A stretch of DNA of 19,438 nucleotides from IH12 sp041987265. Its GTDB lineage: Bacteria > Pseudomonadota > Alphaproteobacteria > Caulobacterales > Hyphomonadaceae. Below the pieces are notes generated by a model. The model made no database searches and had not been told where the DNA came from. It worked only from the letters and a program-made list of their open reading frames with translations. The stretch covers positions 1 through 19,438 of the forward strand of contig JBHIWT010000053.1 in the NCBI GenBank assembly GCA_041987265.1. Reading direction: 5' to 3'. This document shows, piece after piece, positions 1 to 7,969 of this stretch (within the stretch, counting starts at the first letter, position 1; the number at the start of each line of letters is the position of its first letter). A program made the translations under genes and the position numbers.

Positions 1-1491
1 ATTGCCCTTGCGCAGGCCGGCGTATTGCGGCTTGAGGCGCATTGGCGTGTACATGATGTGGGTTTCGGGATCGAACGAGGCGCCGTTCCAGTTCGGCCCG
101 CCGCCGGTTCCCGGGAACAGCCAGGTGCCCTTGTTGGCTTCGGTCACCAGCGTTGGCGTCGTGTAGAGAACGCCCTTGGTGTACTGGTCGGCCAGTTCGA
201 TCGCTTCGGCGCGCAGTTCTGGGGTGAAGTCGATCAGGTCGTCCTGCGAATAGCCGAGACGCAGGAAGGGTTCCGGCAGGGTCGGGAATGGCTGGGTTGG
301 GGAGGGACGTTCGCCGGGGATATCGGATCCCGGGACGGCGCGGTCCTCGATGGGCCAAATCGGCTCGCCGGTGCGGCGGTCGAACACGAAGGTCAGGCCC
401 TGCTTGGTCATCTGGGTGACGACCTCAATCGTCTTTCCGTCTTTCTCGATCTCGTGGAGGATTGGCGCAATCGGCAGATCGTAGTCCCAGATGCCGTGCT
501 TCACGATCTGGTAGTGCCAGACGCGTTCGCCGGTCTTCGCATCGAGACAGACGATGCTTTCGCCATAAAGCCCGTCGCCGAGACGGTGGCCGCCGTAGAA
601 CTCGTTGGTCGGCGTTTCGGTGGGAATGTAGACATATCCGAGTTCAGGATCGGCGCTCATCATGCTCCATGAGCCGGCGGCGCCCGAGTAGAGATTTGAG
701 CCGTCTTCCCAGGTGTCTGCGCCGGGATCGCCGGGCTGGGCGATTGGGTTCCACGACCAGACCAGTTCGCCGGTGCGAACGTCAAAGCCGCGGATCAGGC
801 CCGGTGCGCTTTCCTTGTTGCGCGGGCCCTGGACGATGACCTGCGTGACGATGACGTCGCCGACGACCAGCGCGGGAGAGACTGAGCCGACATCGGTGAC
901 GGGGGTGCCTTCGATCAGGCCTGCGCGGAGGTCGATCCAGCCCTTGTCTCCGAAGTCGAGGGCGGGTTCGCCGGTCTTGCCGTCGACTGCGATGAGGCGG
1001 CCGTCGCTGGTGTTGTTGTAGACGCGTTTGTCTTCGCCATCGGTCCAGTAGGCCAGCGAACGCCCGACGAGCGAGGCGGCGCGGCCGCCGATGTCGGCGG
1101 GTTGGGGTTCGAAGGCCCAGATGGTTTCGCCGGTGCCTGCATCGATCGCCGCCATGCCGTGGTTGAGCCACGGGACGTAGAGGACGCCATCATCGAGCAG
1201 CGGCGTGGATTTGTAATTGCCGCTGGCGGGTTCGCCCGACGTATCGGCGCTCCAGCGCCATGCGATCTTGAGGCGGCTGACCGTGTCGAGATTGATCTGC
1301 TCGAGGGGCGCGTAACGCGTCTGGCCGGCATCGCCGCCCCAGTAAGTCCATTCGGTTGCGTCGTAGGGCGTTTCTGCGGCTGTGGCCGCTGCCGCCGTTT
1401 CGGTTGGCGTGGGCGCCGACAGGGAGCAGCCGGCGGCCAGAGCGATCAGGCTCGCGCCTCCAAGTGCGAGGGCGATTGGACGGGCTTTCAC
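1..1491 (-). CDS. PQQ-dependent dehydrogenase, lipoprotein (C-terminus off window)
   Basis: This frame is open for 497 codons from a GTG at 1491 to the window edge, so the C-terminal part is missing. The start is supported by GGAGGAA six bases upstream. Residues 1-22 form a lipoprotein signal (MKARP, a hydrophobic stretch, then LAAGC with Cys22); Ser23 follows, which in Gram-negatives favours outer-membrane or periplasm-facing anchoring. The mature part begins with WTYWGGDAGQTRYAPLEQI, the opening motif of quinoprotein glucose/alcohol dehydrogenases (Gcd-like, COG4993), and continues with repeated blade-type segments such as TGETIWAFEP, TGELVWSWNP and TGEPIWPIED. The family oxidises sugars or alcohols in the periplasm with PQQ and passes electrons to the respiratory chain. 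It lacks the N-terminal membrane domain of E. coli Gcd. The substrate cannot be read from the sequence, and no PQQ biosynthesis gene is present here. Confidence 0.88.
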   Translation of the reverse strand, partial: MKARPIALALGGASLIALAAGCSLSAPTPTETAAAATAAETPYDATEWTYWGGDAGQTRYAPLEQINLDTVSRLKIAWRWSADTSGEPASGNYKSTPLLDDGVLYVPWLNHGMAAIDAGTGETIWAFEPQPADIGGRAASLVGRSLAYWTDGEDKRVYNNTSDGRLIAVDGKTGEPALDFGDKGWIDLRAGLIEGTPVTDVGSVSPALVVGDVIVTQVIVQGPRNKESAPGLIRGFDVRTGELVWSWNPIAQPGDPGADTWEDGSNLYSGAAGSWSMMSADPELGYVYIPTETPTNEFYGGHRLGDGLYGESIVCLDAKTGERVWHYQIVKHGIWDYDLPIAPILHEIEKDGKTIEVVTQMTKQGLTFVFDRRTGEPIWPIEDRAVPGSDIPGERPSPTQPFPTLPEPFLRLGYSQDDLIDFTPELRAEAIELADQYTKGVLYTTPTLVTEANKGTWLFPGTGGGPNWNGASFDPETHIMYTPMRLKPQYAGLRKGN

Positions 1492-1555
1492 TGGCGTTCC
1501 TCCGGCGTCGCGCCAGTTCCGGCGCTTGCGCGCGCGACCGGCAGGTTGTTTGCGC

Positions 1556-1610
1556 CGACAATGTTTTGATCCGACGTCGCGGGCAACGCCTAGCCACGAT
1601 CACATTGTCG
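1556..1610. repeat. Widely spaced perfect inverted repeat upstream of the PQQ dehydrogenase
   Basis: CGACAATGT at 1556-1564 is matched by its exact reverse complement ACATTGTCG at 1602-1610, with 37 bases between. It lies 65 to 119 bases upstream of the dehydrogenase GTG and just after the phosphotransferase stop. This could be a two-site operator or a chance dyad. No regulator is implied by the sequence alone. Confidence 0.35.
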
Positions 1611-1624
1611 CGTGTTGACTGGGA

Positions 1625-2710
1625 TCAGGCTTCCATGCCGGCACGCAGGGCGCAGTCGTAGGCGAACTTGGCCAGCGGGGCGACGCGGCCTTCGTTTTCC
1701 GCCGCTGCGGCGTTGGACGCCGTGCCGTCACGCACGCGGCCGACAATGCCCTGGATGATGCCGGCGAGCCGGAAGGCATTGTATGAGAAGTAGTAGTCCA
1801 GCTCCGGCATGCCGCCTTCACGGCCTGTGAGTTCGCAATAGCGCGCGACGTATTGTTCCTTGGTCGGAATGCCCCAGGCTTCCTTGTCCTTGACGCCTGA
1901 GATGGAAGGACGCTGCGGATCTGACGACGGCATCTCCCATGACATCAGGTGGTAGGTGAAATCGGCCAGGGGATCGCCGAGGGTGGACAATTCCCAATCG
2001 AGCACGGCCAGAACCTTCGGCTCGGTCGGATGCAGGATCATGTTGTCGATGCGATAATCGCCGTGGACGATGGAGGTGCGCTCGCCGGGCGGGATGTTCT
2101 TCGGCAGCCAGTCCATCAGCTTGTCCATCTCGGGGATCTTCGAGGTTTCCGAGGCGACGTATTGCTTGGTCCAGCGGTGGATCTGGCGGGCGACGTAATC
2201 GCCATCCTTGCCGAAGCCTTCAAGGCCGGCCGCTTTCCAGTCGACATTGTGGAGTTGCGCGAGAGTTGAAATCTTCGCCTCGAATATGGCGCGGCGTTCG
2301 GCGGGTTCATAATCGGGCAAGGTTGCGTCCCAGAGGATGCGGCCTTCGACCATGTCCATGATGTAGAACATGGTGCCGACGACGCTGTCGTCCTCGCAGA
2401 GGGCGTAGGGTCGCGCGACCGGGAAGCCGAGCGGATAGAGCGCCGACAGCACGCGGTATTCGCGGTCCACCGCATGCGCCGACGGCAACAGCTTGCCCGG
2501 CGGCTTGCGGCGCATGACGTATTTCTTGTTGGGCGTGACCAGCTGGTAGGTCGGGTTGGACTGCCCGCCCTTGAACTGGCGCACTTCCAGCGGCCCGGAA
2601 TAGCCCTCGACATTCGCCTCCATCCACTGCGCCAGCTTCGCCTCATCGAAGCGATGCGCCTCGGTCACTTCCTTGGTGCCGGAAAAGATGGCTGCGGGAT
2701 TGTCGGTCAT
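1625..2710 (-). CDS. APH/ChoK-like phosphotransferase family protein
   Basis: A 361-residue soluble protein of the aminoglycoside-phosphotransferase fold (COG3173), the group often found next to acyl-CoA dehydrogenases and related to the N-terminal kinase domain of ACAD10/11. Visible kinase elements are the N-lobe with FKGGQSNPTYQL (47-57) and YVMRRKPPG (64-72), the catalytic loop HGDYRIDN (216-223) and the metal-binding LDWELSTLGDP (237-247). The ATG at 2710 is preceded by AGGAC at normal spacing. The closest studied relatives (ACAD10/11) phosphorylate 4-hydroxyacyl-CoAs, so a role in fatty-acid or hydroxy-acid breakdown is the best guess. A crotonase-family gene lies two genes upstream on the same strand. 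Antibiotic resistance is unlikely for this subgroup. Confidence 0.85.
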   Translation of the reverse strand: MTDNPAAIFSGTKEVTEAHRFDEAKLAQWMEANVEGYSGPLEVRQFKGGQSNPTYQLVTPNKKYVMRRKPPGKLLPSAHAVDREYRVLSALYPLGFPVARPYALCEDDSVVGTMFYIMDMVEGRILWDATLPDYEPAERRAIFEAKISTLAQLHNVDWKAAGLEGFGKDGDYVARQIHRWTKQYVASETSKIPEMDKLMDWLPKNIPPGERTSIVHGDYRIDNMILHPTEPKVLAVLDWELSTLGDPLADFTYHLMSWEMPSSDPQRPSISGVKDKEAWGIPTKEQYVARYCELTGREGGMPELDYYFSYNAFRLAGIIQGIVGRVRDGTASNAAAAENEGRVAPLAKFAYDCALRAGMEA

Positions 2711-2784
2711 GGGCGTCCTGTCTGGTCTGGGCGCTGAACATAGCCAGAGTTGGCTGCAAGCTCAAAGTCGGCGGTGCGAGAGTT

Positions 2785-4059
2785 TTACTCGCGTTCTAAC
2801 GCCCGCCAGGCGATATCCCGTCTGCAGAAGCCGTCCGGCCAGTCGATCCTGTCGATGGCTTCGTAGGCGCGGTCGACGGCCTGGCGGAGGGTGGGGGCGT
2901 AGGCTGTGACGTTGAGGACGCGGCCGCCGTTGGCGATGATGTTGTGGCCTTCCTGTTTGGTGCCCGCGTGGAAGATGGTGACGCCGTCGACGCTGGCGGC
3001 TTCCTTCAGGCCGCCGATGACGCCGCCCTTTTTCGGATCGGCAGGATAGCCTTCCCCCGCAAGCACCACGGTGACGGCGTGATCGGTGAAGCGTTCGAGG
3101 CGGCGGCAGTCTTTCAGGCCCGCGGTGGCGCAAGCCAGCATCTGCGGCAGAGGATCGTCCTTCAAGCGGGTCATGATGACCTGGCATTCCGGGTCGCCGA
3201 AGCGGCAGTTGTATTCCACCACGCGCGGACCGTTGGCGTCGATCATCAGGCCGACAAACAGGACGCCGCGATAGGGCCGGCCCTCGGCGGCCATGCCCTT
3301 GATGGTCGGCGTAACGATCTCGTCCATCACGCGCTGCTGCATTTCCGGGTCGAGGATCGGGGCGGGCGAATAGGCGCCCATGCCGCCGGTGTTGACGCCG
3401 GTGTCGCCTTCGCCGACGCGCTTGTGGTCCTGTGCGCCAGCGAGTTCGATGGCGGTTTCGCCGTCAGACAGGGCGAAGAAGCTGGCTTCCTCGCCATGCA
3501 TGAATTCCTCGATCACGAGGCTGGAGGAAGCGGCGCCGAAGCGTCCGCCGAGCAGGGAGTCGATCGCTTCTTCTGCCTGCGGAAGCGTTTCGGCGATGAT
3601 CACGCCCTTGCCGGCTGCAAGACCATCAGCCTTGAGCACGTAAGGCGGCTTGAAGCGGTCGAGAAAGGCCTTGGCTTTTTGGGCGTCTGTGAAACGTCCG
3701 TATGCGGCGGTGGGGATGTTGTATTTGGCCATGAAGTCCTTGGAATAGCCCTTCGAGCCTTCCAGCATGGCGGCGCGGGCGGACGGGCCGAACACCGGAA
3801 TGTCTGCGGCGCGCAGCTTGTCGGCCAGGCCGGCGACTAGCGGCTGTTCGGGGCCGATGATGACGAGATGCGGGCGTTCCTTCCTGGCCAGTTCCAACTG
3901 ACCCTCGACATCGCCCGCAGCGACGGCGACACAACGACCCAGTTGGGCCATCCCCGGATTGCCAGGGGCGCAGACGATTTCAGTGACGCGACTGGATTGC
4001 TGCAGGCGCCAGGCCAGAGCGTGTTCGCGACCGCCGCCGCCTACGATTAGAATCTTCAT
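2785..4059 (-). CDS. purD: Phosphoribosylamine--glycine ligase (GARS)
   Basis: This enzyme catalyses step two of de novo purine synthesis: ATP-dependent joining of 5-phosphoribosylamine and glycine in the cytoplasm. The 424-residue length is normal for PurD. Landmarks are the N-terminal MKILIVGGGGREHALAW, LKADGLAAGKGV (142-153) of the ATP-grasp fold, EEFMHGEEAS (184-193), QDHKR (210-214), GDTGVNTGGMGAYSPAP (218-234) and NCRFGDPE (284-291). An in-frame ATG eight codons further out exists, but the ATG at 4059 is preferred: GAGGA lies seven to eight bases before it and the family begins at MKILIVG. Its neighbours on the same strand are unrelated to purines; 90 bases separate it from the crotonase gene. 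Its demand for glycine fits with glyA in the same window. Confidence 0.97.
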   Translation of the reverse strand: MKILIVGGGGREHALAWRLQQSSRVTEIVCAPGNPGMAQLGRCVAVAAGDVEGQLELARKERPHLVIIGPEQPLVAGLADKLRAADIPVFGPSARAAMLEGSKGYSKDFMAKYNIPTAAYGRFTDAQKAKAFLDRFKPPYVLKADGLAAGKGVIIAETLPQAEEAIDSLLGGRFGAASSSLVIEEFMHGEEASFFALSDGETAIELAGAQDHKRVGEGDTGVNTGGMGAYSPAPILDPEMQQRVMDEIVTPTIKGMAAEGRPYRGVLFVGLMIDANGPRVVEYNCRFGDPECQVIMTRLKDDPLPQMLACATAGLKDCRRLERFTDHAVTVVLAGEGYPADPKKGGVIGGLKEAASVDGVTIFHAGTKQEGHNIIANGGRVLNVTAYAPTLRQAVDRAYEAIDRIDWPDGFCRRDIAWRALERE

Positions 4060-4149
4060 GAGTTCGTCCTCGGATTCGGCCACTCACTAACAGGCTTCGC
4101 CCGGCCATGTCTGCATTTTTTGGCGTTTCAGCCTGCATGTGGATGGGGG

Positions 4150-4932
4150 CTACTTCCATTCCGGTCGCCGCTTCTCGATGAAGGCTTTGAGGCCTTCCTG
4201 CGCGTCGGGCGTCGTTGCGATGTTGCAGAAGTCTTCCACGGCGTTGGCGATGGCGCGACGGTAGTCGAGATCGTTCTGGCGCATGAAGGCGGCGCGGCCG
4301 AGGCGCAGGGCCGTGGGAGATTTTGCTGCGAAGGTCTTTGCGAGATCGGTGGCGGCTCCGGCGAGGTCCTCGTCCGGATAGATGTGACTGACGAGGCCGA
4401 GCTCGCGCGCTTCTTCCGGGCTGAAGGCGCGGCCGGAAAACAACAGTTCGAATGTGCGGTGGCGCCCGATGATCTTCGGCAGGTGCGCAAAGTGGATGGC
4501 GGGCAACACGCCGACGTCGATCTCGGGATAGCCAAACGTTGCGCTTTGACTGCACAGGATCACATCGCAGGAGATTGCCAGCGTCATGCCGCCGCCGCGC
4601 GCCGTGCCGGATACGGCGGCGATTGATGGTTTGCCGAGATTGTACTGGGCGTCGAACAGGTTGGTGTAGAGCGCGGTCAGGAACTTCCGGATTTCCTCAG
4701 CCGGCTTGCCGAGCAGGATGTCGAGATCGAGACCGGCAGAAAAGCGGCCCGGCACGGCGCTTTCCAGGATGACGGCGCGGGCGGTGTTGTCTTCGGCCGC
4801 GTAGCGAAAGGCGGCCACGATATCCTCGATGAAGGCGAGTGAGAGCGCGTTGACCGGCGCGCGGTGCAGCGTGATGCGCGCGATGGCGTTGGTGCACGCG
4901 TAGGTGACGTGGCTGGTCTGGAAATCGGGCAT
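4150..4932 (-). CDS. Crotonase-family protein (enoyl-CoA hydratase/isomerase)
   Basis: A 260-residue crotonase-fold protein that should act on an acyl-CoA thioester. Oxyanion-hole segments are FSAGLDLDILL (64-74) and VSGTARGGGMTLA (107-119); the C-terminus GLKAFIEKRRPEWK is typical. Compared with rat crotonase, Glu164 is kept (E137 in FGYPEIDVG), but the position of Glu144 is Thr117 (GGGMTLA instead of GGGCELA). This argues against a classical hydratase and for an isomerase or other crotonase activity, so the substrate is left open. The ATG at 4932 is chosen over the farther one at 4992 because MPDF fits the family N-terminus and AAAGAGAG precedes it; the Shine-Dalgarno match is only moderate. 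It is divergent from xseA. Confidence 0.88.
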   Translation of the reverse strand: MPDFQTSHVTYACTNAIARITLHRAPVNALSLAFIEDIVAAFRYAAEDNTARAVILESAVPGRFSAGLDLDILLGKPAEEIRKFLTALYTNLFDAQYNLGKPSIAAVSGTARGGGMTLAISCDVILCSQSATFGYPEIDVGVLPAIHFAHLPKIIGRHRTFELLFSGRAFSPEEARELGLVSHIYPDEDLAGAATDLAKTFAAKSPTALRLGRAAFMRQNDLDYRRAIANAVEDFCNIATTPDAQEGLKAFIEKRRPEWK

Positions 4933-5044
4933 GAACTCTCTCTTTGGCGGTCGTGGAGGCGACACTAAACGCTGGCGGACCGTGATCCACATGAATTCCG
5001 GGGATTTTGGCTGTCTTTTGTGTCAGCGGCCGTCGCTCCCCGGC

Positions 5045-5072
5045 CTGACGCCGCGACTGGGCGCGCTATAGT
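5045..5072 (+). promoter_or_regulatory. Candidate xseA promoter giving a leaderless mRNA
   Basis: CTGACG (5045-5050) and TATAGT (5067-5072) are separated by 16 bases and resemble housekeeping -35 and -10 elements. Initiation seven to eight bases after the -10 would fall on the A of the xseA ATG at 5080. No Shine-Dalgarno sequence is visible before that ATG, consistent with leaderless translation. The transcription start is an inference. Confidence 0.55.
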
Positions 5073-5079
5073 CCCGCCT

Positions 5080-6558
5080 ATGAGCGATCTACTTGATTCT
5101 GCACTCCCGGAACGCGGCGGCGCTTCTTCTTCAAATGCGCCGGAAATGACGGTTTCCGAGCTTTCATCGGCGCTCAAGAAGACGATCGAGGACGCCTATG
5201 GCTTTGTGCGCGTGCGCGGGGAGCTGGGGCGGGTTGTGATCGCCAAGTCGGGGCATGCCTATTTCGACATCAAGGACGACAAGGCGACGCTGAACTCGGT
5301 GATGTGGAAGGGCAACGTCAACAAGCTTCCCTTCAAGCCGGAAGAGGGACTGGAAGTCGTCGCCACGGGGAAGCTGTCGACCTATCCGGGGCGCTCGAAC
5401 TATCAGCTTGTCGCCGAGACGATGGCGCCGGCGGGCGTCGGCGCGCTGATGCAGCTGCTGGAGGAGCGCAAGAAGAAGCTCGCCAAGGAAGGCCTGTTTG
5501 ACGACAGCCGCAAGAAGCCGCTGCCTTATCTGCCCAGCGTGATCGGCGTGGTGACGAGCCCGACGGGTGCGGTGATCCGGGACATCCTTCATCGGGTGCG
5601 CGAGCGCTATCCGGTCCATGTGCTGATCTGGCCGACGCTGGTGCAGGGCGAGAAAGCGGCGGAACAGATCGAGGCGGGCATACGCGGGTTCAATGCGCTG
5701 AAGCCGGGCGGGGCGATTCCGCGTCCAGACCTGATCATCGTCGCGCGCGGCGGCGGTTCGATCGAGGATCTGTGGTCGTTCAATGAAGAGCGCGTGGTGC
5801 GCGCGGCGTCTGACAGCGAGATTCCGCTGATCTCGGCCGTGGGCCACGAAACCGATACGACGCTGATTGATTATGTCTCTGACCGGCGTGCGCCGACGCC
5901 GACTGGGGCGGCGGAGATCGCGCTGCCGGTTCGGTCTGAACTGGTGGCGACGGTTGGAGACCTTGGCGGGCGCGTTTCGCGTTTGCTGTTGCGGTTGGTC
6001 GAGAAGCGCAAACTGGAGCTGCGTTCGGCGGTTGGGGCCTTGCCGCGTGCGGATGCGTTGCTGCAGGCGCCGCGACAGCGGCTCGACATGGCTGCGCAGA
6101 GGTTTTCCGGCGCGCTGGGGCAGGCGGTGGCGCGTAAACGGTCCGCCTATGGCGAAGTGGCTGCGCAGTTGCGCCCGGCGGCGCTTAGGCGTGATGTGGA
6201 GCGGCGGCGGAGCGATGTGGCGCGCGCGGCGGAGCGTCTGCGTCCGGCGGCGGTGCGCAGGATCGATCATGCGCGGCGGCAGCTGGAGACGCAGGCGCGC
6301 GTGCTCGACAGCCTGTCTTACGAGGGTGTGCTGAAGCGCGGGTTTGCGCTGGTCACCGGCGCGGACGGCAAGCTGGTACGCGCGGCGAAGACCGTTGGCG
6401 AGGGTGACGCGCTGTCGCTGCGATTTGCTGATGGCGAGGTCGGCGCGGTGGCGACGGGAGGCGGCAAACCGTCGGCGGCGTCCAAGCCTGCAGCACCCAG
6501 GAAAAAACCGGCGAAGTCAAAAAAGAACGCGCCCGCAGGTCAGGGCGATCTGTTCTAG
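5080..6558 (+). CDS. xseA: Exodeoxyribonuclease VII large subunit
   Basis: A 492-residue subunit of ExoVII, which pairs with several small XseB subunits and degrades single-stranded DNA to oligonucleotides in both directions. An OB-fold occupies about residues 25-115 (VRVRGELGRVVIAKSGHAYF begins near 43). The nuclease domain follows with VVTSPTGAVIRDI (157-169), VARGGGSIEDLWSFNE (221-236) and AVGHETDTTLIDYVSDRRAPTPT (253-275). A long Arg/Lys-rich helical region follows, and the Lys/Ala/Pro-rich tail ends at GDLF. A GTG at 5020 could extend the frame by 20 codons, but the ATG at 5080 fits the candidate promoter and the family. xseB is not in the window. A DUF1272 gene follows 16 bases after the stop and is probably cotranscribed. 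Confidence 0.96.
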   Translation: MSDLLDSALPERGGASSSNAPEMTVSELSSALKKTIEDAYGFVRVRGELGRVVIAKSGHAYFDIKDDKATLNSVMWKGNVNKLPFKPEEGLEVVATGKLSTYPGRSNYQLVAETMAPAGVGALMQLLEERKKKLAKEGLFDDSRKKPLPYLPSVIGVVTSPTGAVIRDILHRVRERYPVHVLIWPTLVQGEKAAEQIEAGIRGFNALKPGGAIPRPDLIIVARGGGSIEDLWSFNEERVVRAASDSEIPLISAVGHETDTTLIDYVSDRRAPTPTGAAEIALPVRSELVATVGDLGGRVSRLLLRLVEKRKLELRSAVGALPRADALLQAPRQRLDMAAQRFSGALGQAVARKRSAYGEVAAQLRPAALRRDVERRRSDVARAAERLRPAAVRRIDHARRQLETQARVLDSLSYEGVLKRGFALVTGADGKLVRAAKTVGEGDALSLRFADGEVGAVATGGGKPSAASKPAAPRKKPAKSKKNAPAGQGDLF

Positions 6559-6574
6559 AATTGCGGAGGCGTGC

Positions 6575-6886
6575 ATGGCGCTGGAGCTGAGACCTAATTG
6601 CGAGTTCTGCGACAAGGACCTGCCGCCTGACGCCGCCGATGCGCGGATCTGTACGTATGAGTGCACGTATTGCGCGGACTGCGTGGAGACGAAGCGTCAC
6701 AACGTTTGCCCGACTTGTGGTGGCGGTTTCGAGAAGCGTCCGATCCGGCCAAAGACTGAGCGGCGGCCGGGCGTGTCGCTGTCGCATCAGCCGGTTTCGG
6801 AGAAGCGGCGTTCGCTGAAATTTTCGGCTGACGAGGTCGCGGCGTTCGCAGCAGCGCACAAGCACGTGCCGGCGAGGGAGCGTTGA
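6575..6886 (+). CDS. DUF1272 domain protein (eight-cysteine zinc-ribbon-like)
   Basis: A 103-residue protein with a compact Cys-rich N-terminus: cysteines at 9, 12, 26, 30, 33, 36, 45 and 48, spaced like a double zinc-binding module (CEFC, CTYECTYCADC, CPTC). The opening MALELRPNCEFCDKDLPPDA is characteristic of DUF1272, whose function is unknown. The remainder (about 55-103) is basic and low in hydrophobics. GGAGG at 6565-6569 fixes the ATG at 6575. It lies 16 bases after xseA and probably shares its transcript. Its TGA ends one base before the htpX stop codon on the other strand. Metal binding is inferred from Cys spacing. Confidence 0.85.
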   Translation: MALELRPNCEFCDKDLPPDAADARICTYECTYCADCVETKRHNVCPTCGGGFEKRPIRPKTERRPGVSLSHQPVSEKRRSLKFSADEVAAFAAAHKHVPARER

Positions 6887-6887
6887 A

Positions 6888-7814
6888 CTAGCCCCACGGG
6901 CCCTTGTTGCGGGGGCCCTTGGTGGTCGGCACGGCGGTGACGAACTCGCCCTCCGGCGCGGGCTGGGCACGCAAGCCGGTCATCTGCATCAGTGCGTCGA
7001 TGCGGTTCTTGGTATTGGGGTGGGTCGAGAACAGGTTGTCGGCGCGCTGGCCTGACAGCGGGTTGATGATGAAGAGCTGGCCGGAGGCGGGATTGCGTTC
7101 GGCCTGTTCATTCATGATGCGCTTTGAATAGCCATCGATCTTGGCCAGCGCCGAAGCCAGCGCCTGGGGATCGTGAGCGATTTCCGCGCCGATGCGGTCG
7201 GCCTCGTATTCGCGCGAACGGCTGATCGCCATCTGCACCAGGGCGGCGGCCATGGGCGCGAGGATCATGATGGCGAGCGTGCCGATGATTCCGCCGGGCC
7301 GGTCCCTGCCACCGAAGAAAAGCGCAAAGTTCGCCAGCATGGTGATGGCGCCTGCGACGGTGGCCGTGACGGTCATGGTCAGGGTGTCGCGGTTTTTCAC
7401 GTGCGCGAGTTCGTGCGCCATCACGCCGCGAATCTCTTCGCGGCTCAGCATCTTCAACAGGCCGACGGTGGCGCAGACGACAGCGTTCTCCGGGTTTCGA
7501 CCAGTGGCGAATGCGTTTGGCTGGTCCTGCGGCAGGATGCCGATGCGCGGGACCGGCATGCCGGCGGTGGTGGCCATTTCCTTCACGTCGGAGACGTAGT
7601 TGCGGATCAGGGCGTCGGGGTGGGTCTCATCGACCAGCTGGGCCTTGTACATCCGCAGCACCAGCTTGTCGGCGTTCCAGTAGGAGAAGGCGTTCATGGC
7701 GATGGCGACGCCAAAGGCGATGACCATGCCGAACGCCCCGCCCAGCAGGTAGCCGACGCCGGCGAACAGGGCCGTCAGCGCGGCAAGCAGCATGAATGTC
7801 TTTGCGTGGTTCAT
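6888..7814 (-). CDS. htpX: Zinc metalloprotease HtpX (M48B)
   Basis: An inner-membrane metalloprotease that cleaves damaged membrane proteins in envelope quality control, 308 residues. Two hydrophobic segments lie at about 7-40 (LLAALTALFAGVGYLL and MVIAFGVAIAMNAF). The zinc motif HELAH is at 134-138, and the third ligand is probably E202 in SREYEADRIGAE. Further hydrophobic segments lie near 150-168 and 177-196. The C-terminus contains STHPNTKNRIDAL, usual for HtpX. The ATG at 7814 starts the family-typical MNHAKTFMLL. A longer in-frame start at 7919 would add 35 residues with no family resemblance. The ribosome-binding site is weak. It converges with the DUF1272 gene with one base between stop codons. 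Confidence 0.95.
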   Translation of the reverse strand: MNHAKTFMLLAALTALFAGVGYLLGGAFGMVIAFGVAIAMNAFSYWNADKLVLRMYKAQLVDETHPDALIRNYVSDVKEMATTAGMPVPRIGILPQDQPNAFATGRNPENAVVCATVGLLKMLSREEIRGVMAHELAHVKNRDTLTMTVTATVAGAITMLANFALFFGGRDRPGGIIGTLAIMILAPMAAALVQMAISRSREYEADRIGAEIAHDPQALASALAKIDGYSKRIMNEQAERNPASGQLFIINPLSGQRADNLFSTHPNTKNRIDALMQMTGLRAQPAPEGEFVTAVPTTKGPRNKGPWG

Positions 7815-7844
7815 GGGGCCCAGTGTTGCATTGATTCTGGGTGA

Positions 7845-7874
7845 TATTTGGGCGCTGGAATGAGGTGGAACAAG
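7845..7874 (-). promoter_or_regulatory. Candidate htpX promoter, possibly RpoH type
   Basis: Read on the minus strand, CTTGTT (7874-7869) and CCCAAATA (7852-7845) are 16 bases apart, resembling CTTG / CCCCAT-type heat-shock promoter elements. Initiation would be about 24 bases before the htpX ATG. The same stretch can also be read as a weak housekeeping promoter (TTGTTC with AAATAT). Heat-shock control is known for htpX in enteric bacteria; here it is a guess. Confidence 0.3.
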
Positions 7875-7969
7875 TGTACGTATCGAGGAGATCGGCGCTT
7901 GATACCAGCCGTAAACCAAATGCGCCTACAAGCGTCACGTTGGGTCCTTTCTATGGTCGGGGTTGGGGA

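Noticed and set aside
1625..2710. Aminoglycoside resistance gene
   Set aside because: The fold is shared, but the sequence belongs to the acyl-CoA-metabolism-linked COG3173 group rather than to resistance enzymes.
2944..3840. 298-codon open frame on the plus strand opposite purD
   Set aside because: Purely antisense to a clear purD; composition reflects the GC-rich coding strand, with no recognisable domain.
5164..6270. 368-codon open frame on the minus strand opposite xseA
   Set aside because: Very Arg-rich, low-complexity translation typical of a shadow frame; xseA motifs are unmistakable on the plus strand.
7173..7844. 223-codon plus-strand frame opposite htpX
   Set aside because: His/Gly/Asp-rich antisense translation; the HELAH and EYEAD motifs show that the minus strand is coding.
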